From positions 1 through 64,000 of the forward strand of contig CBDEGT010000001.1 of NCBI GenBank assembly GCA_965237965.1: a DNA stretch of 64,000 nt, written 5' to 3'. The notes beneath the pieces are model-generated. The model was not told the DNA's origin, ran no database searches, and worked only from the letters and a program-made list of their open reading frames with translations. The translations under genes were made by a program, and so were the position numbers. The DNA is from UBA2988 sp965237965 (GTDB lineage Bacteria; Gemmatimonadota; Gemmatimonadetes; Longimicrobiales; Gaopeijiaceae). Below, one piece after another: positions 60,709-64,000 of the stretch. Within the stretch, counting starts at the first letter, position 1. Each line of letters starts with the position of its first letter.

Positions 60709-62487
60709 ATGAAAATGACCACCGAAGAGGCTTTCATTAAGGTCCTCCAAATACACGGGATCGAACATGTTTTCGGCATTATTGGCTCGGCGATGATGCC
60801 GATTTCGGATCTGTTCCCCGCAGCGGGCATCACGTTTTGGGACTGCGCCCACGAATGCAACGCGGGCATGAGCGCCGATGGTTTCACCCGGGCGTCCGGC
60901 AAGATGTGCATGGTGACCGGCCAGAACGGCCCGGGTGTTACCAACTTCGTGACTCCCATCAAGACCGCCTACTGGAACCACACGCCACTGTTGGTGGTCA
61001 CCCCGCAGGCCGCCAACAAGACCATCGGCCAGGGTGGTTTTCAGGAAATCAAGCAATTGGCCTTGTTCGAAGACATGGTCTGCTATCAAGAAGAGGTGCG
61101 CGACCCCACCCGCATGGCCGAAGTGCTGAATCGGGTGATCGAGAAAGCTTGGCTCGGTTGTGCGCCGGCTCAGATCAACGTGCCGCGCGACTTCTGGACT
61201 CAGGTGATCGATATCGAGTTGCCGCAGACCGTGAATCTGGGCCGGCCCTCCGGATCGCGAGAGTCCATCGCGAACGCGGCCAAGCTGCTTTCCGAGGCGA
61301 AATTTCCGGTGATTCTGAACGGCGCCGGCGTGGTCATCGGTGACGCGATTCCTGCCTCCCAGGCGCTCGCCGAACGGTTGGACGCGCCGGTCTGCTGCGG
61401 TTATCAGCACAATGACGCCTTCCCGGGTTCCCACCCGCTTTCCGTCGGGCCACTTGGCTACAACGGCTCCAAAGCGGCCATGGAACTGGTCGCCAAAGCC
61501 GATGTAGTGCTGGGGCTCGGTACGCGGCTCAACCCGTTTTCGACCCTGCCGTGCTATGGCATCGACTACTGGCCAGAGGAGGCCAAGGTCATTCAGGTCG
61601 ATATCAATCCCGACCGGATCGGCCTGACGAAAAAAGTCACCGTGGGCATCCAGGGCGACGCCAAGATCGTGGCTGAGCAGATTCTCGAACAACTCGGCCC
61701 TACCGCCGGCGACGAGGGCCGCCAGGAACGTCGTGATCTGACGGCGGAAACCAAGTCGCGCTGGCTTCAAACTCTTTCGTCCATGGATCATGAGGAAGAC
61801 GATCCAGGCACCACGTGGAACCAGCGCTCCCGCGACCGCGAACCCGACCGCATGTCACCGCGTCAGGCCTGGCGCGCCATTCAGGCGGCTATGCCGAGCG
61901 AAGCGATCATGTCGTCGGATATCGGCAACAACTGCGCCATCGGTAACGCCTACCCCACCTTCGAGGAAGGCCGGAAGTACCTCTCGCCGGGCATGTTTGG
62001 ACCGTGCGGCTATGGTTTTGGCGCGATCCTAGGCGCCAAGATCGGCCGTCCGGACCTTCCGGTCGTTGGCTTCGCCGGCGATGGCGCCTTCGGCATTTCC
62101 ATGAACGAGATGACCGCGTGCGGGCGCAACGATTGGCCGCCAATCACCATGATAATCTTCCGCAACTATCAATGGGGGGCTGAGAAGCGCAATACGACCC
62201 TTTGGTATGAGGACAACTTCGTCGGCACCGAGCTGAACGTCGGCGTGGAGTACGCCAAGGTCGCCGAAGCCTGCGGCGTGAAGGGCGTGAAAGCCGAAAC
62301 CATGGAGAGCCTGACCGAGGCGCTCAACACTGCGATCAAGGAGCAGATGGAAAACGACACCACCACTTTCATCGATGTGGTCTTGAATCAGGAGTTGGGC
62401 GAGCCTTTCCGGCGCGACGCCATGAAGGCGCCCGTCGCGGTTGCCGGCATCGATCCGAACGACATGCGGCCCCAACAGGGCGGCTAA
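60709..62487 (+). CDS. xsc: Sulfoacetaldehyde acetyltransferase
   Basis: 592 residues, full length for Xsc. TPP-enzyme layout: N-terminal Pyr domain (IEHVFGIIGSAMMPISDLFP, WDCAHECNAGMSADGFTRA), central domain (FPVILNGAGVVIGDAIPAS) and C-terminal PP domain with the GDG..N motif (VVGFAGDGAFGISMNEMTA, IIFRNYQWGAEKRNTT). The Xsc-type stretch SSMDHEEDDPGTTWN is present. It turns sulfoacetaldehyde and phosphate into acetyl phosphate and sulfite. The pta usually beside it is absent; broken pstS and tauE follow. Base use suggests transfer from Alphaproteobacteria-like DNA. Confidence 0.95.
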   Translation: MKMTTEEAFIKVLQIHGIEHVFGIIGSAMMPISDLFPAAGITFWDCAHECNAGMSADGFTRASGKMCMVTGQNGPGVTNFVTPIKTAYWNHTPLLVVTPQAANKTIGQGGFQEIKQLALFEDMVCYQEEVRDPTRMAEVLNRVIEKAWLGCAPAQINVPRDFWTQVIDIELPQTVNLGRPSGSRESIANAAKLLSEAKFPVILNGAGVVIGDAIPASQALAERLDAPVCCGYQHNDAFPGSHPLSVGPLGYNGSKAAMELVAKADVVLGLGTRLNPFSTLPCYGIDYWPEEAKVIQVDINPDRIGLTKKVTVGIQGDAKIVAEQILEQLGPTAGDEGRQERRDLTAETKSRWLQTLSSMDHEEDDPGTTWNQRSRDREPDRMSPRQAWRAIQAAMPSEAIMSSDIGNNCAIGNAYPTFEEGRKYLSPGMFGPCGYGFGAILGAKIGRPDLPVVGFAGDGAFGISMNEMTACGRNDWPPITMIIFRNYQWGAEKRNTTLWYEDNFVGTELNVGVEYAKVAEACGVKGVKAETMESLTEALNTAIKEQMENDTTTFIDVVLNQELGEPFRRDAMKAPVAVAGIDPNDMRPQQGG

Positions 62488-62529
62488 AACGTGAGCCACA
62501 ACACCGACAAGCTCAGGGTGCTCGGCGTG

Positions 62530-62765
62530 GATGGTGGCGCCGGATGCGTTGTCCCGACGGATCAGACGATGCAGATGGGACCTACGCACCGCTCTCACGC
62601 CCGCTCTTTGTCTACGTCGTTTGCGAAGCACTGTCCTGACCTGAGGTGCTGGAGTTCGTCCGATTCTACATGGACAAGGCGAGCTTGATTGTGCCTTCCA
62701 CAGGCTACCTCCCCGTGGACGGCAATCAGTATGCGCGGAACCGTCAGACGCTCGGTGACGCCTGA
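62530..62765 (+). pseudogene. PstS-type phosphate-binding protein, C-terminal remnant
   Basis: VVPTDQTMQMG in one frame is followed, one base over, by TYAPLSRPLFVYV, a stop at 62637-62639, then PEVLEFVRFYMDKASLIVPS and TGYLPVDGNQYARNRQTLGDA with a terminal stop. This matches the end of PstS (SRPLFIYV, EF..FY, GY.PL). Two lesions and no N-terminus mark it as dead. Confidence 0.6.
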
Positions 62766-62894
62766 ACCCGCTTTCGTAGCTGAGGTGGGTCGCCAAACGG
62801 GTTGTCTCGGAACCACACCGGGTGAACGGACCGAGCACGGAAGTGAGCCTCCGTGGCGGGGGACAGGTCCGGCCAGCCGACGGAGAAAGACGGC

Positions 62895-63098
62895 GTGGCG
62901 CTCGACATAGCGCTGATCGCTCTGTTGACCGTGTTCGCGAGCGGCGTGGGCACGCTCACCGGTTTCGGCACATCTACCATCATGGTGCCGGTGATGGTGT
63001 CCTTCCTTTCCCTTTCCGAGACGCTGCTCTTCGTTGGAATCATCCGTTGGTTCGGTGATGTCTGGAAGCTGACGCTATTCCGGCGAGGCACGACCTGA
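62895..63098 (+). pseudogene. TauE/SafE-family sulfite exporter, truncated
   Basis: From a GTG: ALDIALIALLTVFASGVGTL, TGFGTSTIMVPVMVSFLSLS, ETLLFVGIIRWFGDVWKL, then the duplicated segment begins and the frame stops. These are the first two helices of TauE/SafE. A sulfite exporter beside xsc is the expected pathway neighbour, so the truncation by the duplication has probably disabled it. Confidence 0.75.
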
Positions 63099-63365
63099 TG
63101 AAGATCATTCTAAACGTCCTTGGTGTCCTGCTTGTGCTGATCGGAGGCGTGTGGGTTCTGCAGGGCATTGGGTTGTCGCCGGGCAGCTTCATGAGCGGGC
63201 AGATGAAGTGGGCCGTTTATGGCGGCATCGCCGTGATCGGAGGTGTAGTGCTGCCTGTTTCTTGCGCGTCGTAGGCGGACTCCAGCGTAGGGCAACTGGG
63301 GCCGAACTTGGGAGGATAGGGGCAAGGGCCGACGACAGGCGGGTAGTGCAGAGAGGGCCGGCTGG
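63085..63365 (+). repeat. 280-bp direct duplication, copy B
   Basis: Copy of 56847-57126 with one inserted C near 63254 and a few substitutions. It begins inside tauE, so this is the derived, inserted copy. Confidence 0.9.
63098..63274 (+). pseudogene. Frameshifted copy of the small membrane protein
   Basis: Same start as the gene at 56860 (MKIILNVLGVLLVLIGGVWV). The inserted base turns the second helix end into LPVSCAS and a stop. Confidence 0.8.
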
Positions 63366-63816
63366 ATATGGTAAGCGCGACAGACCGTGAATCCCGAATT
63401 CCCTCGATAACCGAATTAAGCAGCTCGATCGCACCGCGAGACCAGGGATTTTCGGTGCACCCTTTATCGCGAGGGAACCCGGGCTCCGGAGGAGGGCTTC
63501 GAGGTCAGCCCGTCAGTGGACCTCGGCATAGACCTCTCGTTCGACTCAAGTCGGCGTCTCATACTTCGGGCGGCGACGTCGCTCGGAGACAGACAGGCCG
63601 TCGCCGTGGGGGTGTTGGTGAGGGCTGGGCGTTAGGCGGGTCTCTCCCCGAATCCAATCGCCACGGATGACCCGGTGTCTGGCAACAATCCGGCAACAAG
63701 GGGCTGAGAAGGTTTGTAAAAAGGTTGGACTGGCAGGGAGGTGCCAGGACTGTAAGACCGAGGCAGGAGTAGGACTTTCGCGTACTATGCAGGACGGTGC
63801 AAAGCCTTTGGGGCGA
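63366..63816. other. Gene-free attachment-type DNA
   Basis: No frame with protein character. CTGGCAACAATCCGGCAACAAG (about 63678-63699) holds a doubled GGCAACAA, the kind of repeat common between an integrase and its tRNA target. Confidence 0.4.
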
Positions 63817-63857
63817 CTGCAAATCCTCGATCCCCGGTTCGAATCCGGGCGGCGCCT
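63817..63857 (+). tRNA. tRNA-Cys(GCA) 3' half
   Basis: Anticodon loop CTGCAAA, 3' stem, variable GATC, T-arm (CCCGG TTCGAAT CCGGG) and acceptor CGGCGCC-T. The upstream bases do not form the matching 5' acceptor or D-arm. This is again a half starting at the anticodon loop. Confidence 0.7.
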
Positions 63858-63908
63858 CTACACACCACAACGGCTCTCGTGGGTTTTCCACGGGGGCCGA
63901 TTCCGTTT

Positions 63909-64000
63909 GGTGTGTAAAAGGAGAGGCGACGTACCTTTCCGTTGAGCAGTTAGCCAATGAATCCCGGGTTAGCGCCCGGGGGAAAGGAACGTCGCCTCAT
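63909..64000 (+). mobile_element. Left end of a second IS256-like element (continues outside window)
   Basis: GGTGTGTAAAA and the RBS hairpin arms (63923-63940 and 63981-63998) match the element at 2536. The loop sequence differs (GTTGAGCAGTTAGCC against GCTGAGATTTAAACC), so this is a relative, not a recent copy. The transposase ATG would begin at 63999. Confidence 0.85.

Noticed and set aside
63559..63957. Minus-strand frame with PPGFEPGIEDLQS
   Set aside because: Antisense translation of the tRNA-Cys half, not a protein gene.

Overview
The window looks like a chromosomal segment of a Gemmatimonadota bacterium or a close relative. The DNA is GC-rich. It carries several copies of the Gemmatimonadota-style serine/threonine-kinase start (VNxxDPVTRLNAALEGRYRI), a DUF5916 outer-membrane-type protein, small TonB-plug-like secreted proteins, and many two-component genes. 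The assignment rests on family recognition by eye, not on a database search.

Layout. 1-3.9 kb: a frameshifted tyrosine recombinase, an IS91-type transposase, a gene stump and a complete IS256-family element whose ribosome-binding site lies inside a long hairpin. 4-6.2 kb: a secreted amidohydrolase, a small lipoprotein and a tRNA 5' half. 6.3-22.7 kb: a signalling island with about eleven receiver domains (CheY-like, HD-GYP, LuxR, GGDEF-receiver, NtrC), two CheW, one CheR and one soluble histidine kinase, but no CheA, CheB or chemoreceptor. A HicB-like gene, a DksA/TraR-like zinc-finger gene, a VOC protein, an SPFH lipoprotein and decayed genes are interleaved. 22.7-41 kb: a conserved, almost gap-free minus-strand core block: MA-type peptidase, DUF4388-TPR protein, a DnaA-like double ATPase module, RluD-type pseudouridine synthase, ileS with a T-box leader, a degenerate nucleoside phosphorylase, DivIVA, YggS, cdaA, folP, ftsH, hpt, tilS and a glycerophosphodiesterase. 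41-43 kb: two secreted proteins.

43-64 kb is a mosaic accessory region. It has three tRNA 3' halves, each starting at the anticodon loop (CAU, Val-UAC, Cys-GCA), as expected of integrase attachment scars. It also has a phage-type integrase with an IS5-family copy in its stop codon, and an IS427-like element inside an inverted duplication of an IS3 fragment. Further in are a foreign-looking DUF1538 transporter with two PII-like genes, a DUF5916 protein, a primase-like gene, xsc (sulfoacetaldehyde acetyltransferase), broken pstS and tauE genes, a 280-bp segment duplicated 6.2 kb apart, and the start of a second IS256-like element at the right edge.

The most unusual observation is a dispersed 5' module. 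The leader and first ~20 codons of the local serine/threonine-kinase family recur seven times. Two copies head broken kinases and one is a stranded kinase start. The other four sit directly against unrelated genes: fused in frame to an amidohydrolase, overlapping by ATGA a HicB-like gene and a PAS histidine kinase, and four bases before a VOC gene. This looks like a portable translation-initiation leader that unrelated genes acquire. Several genes differ from an intact frame by one base, so either gene decay or assembly indels must be considered.
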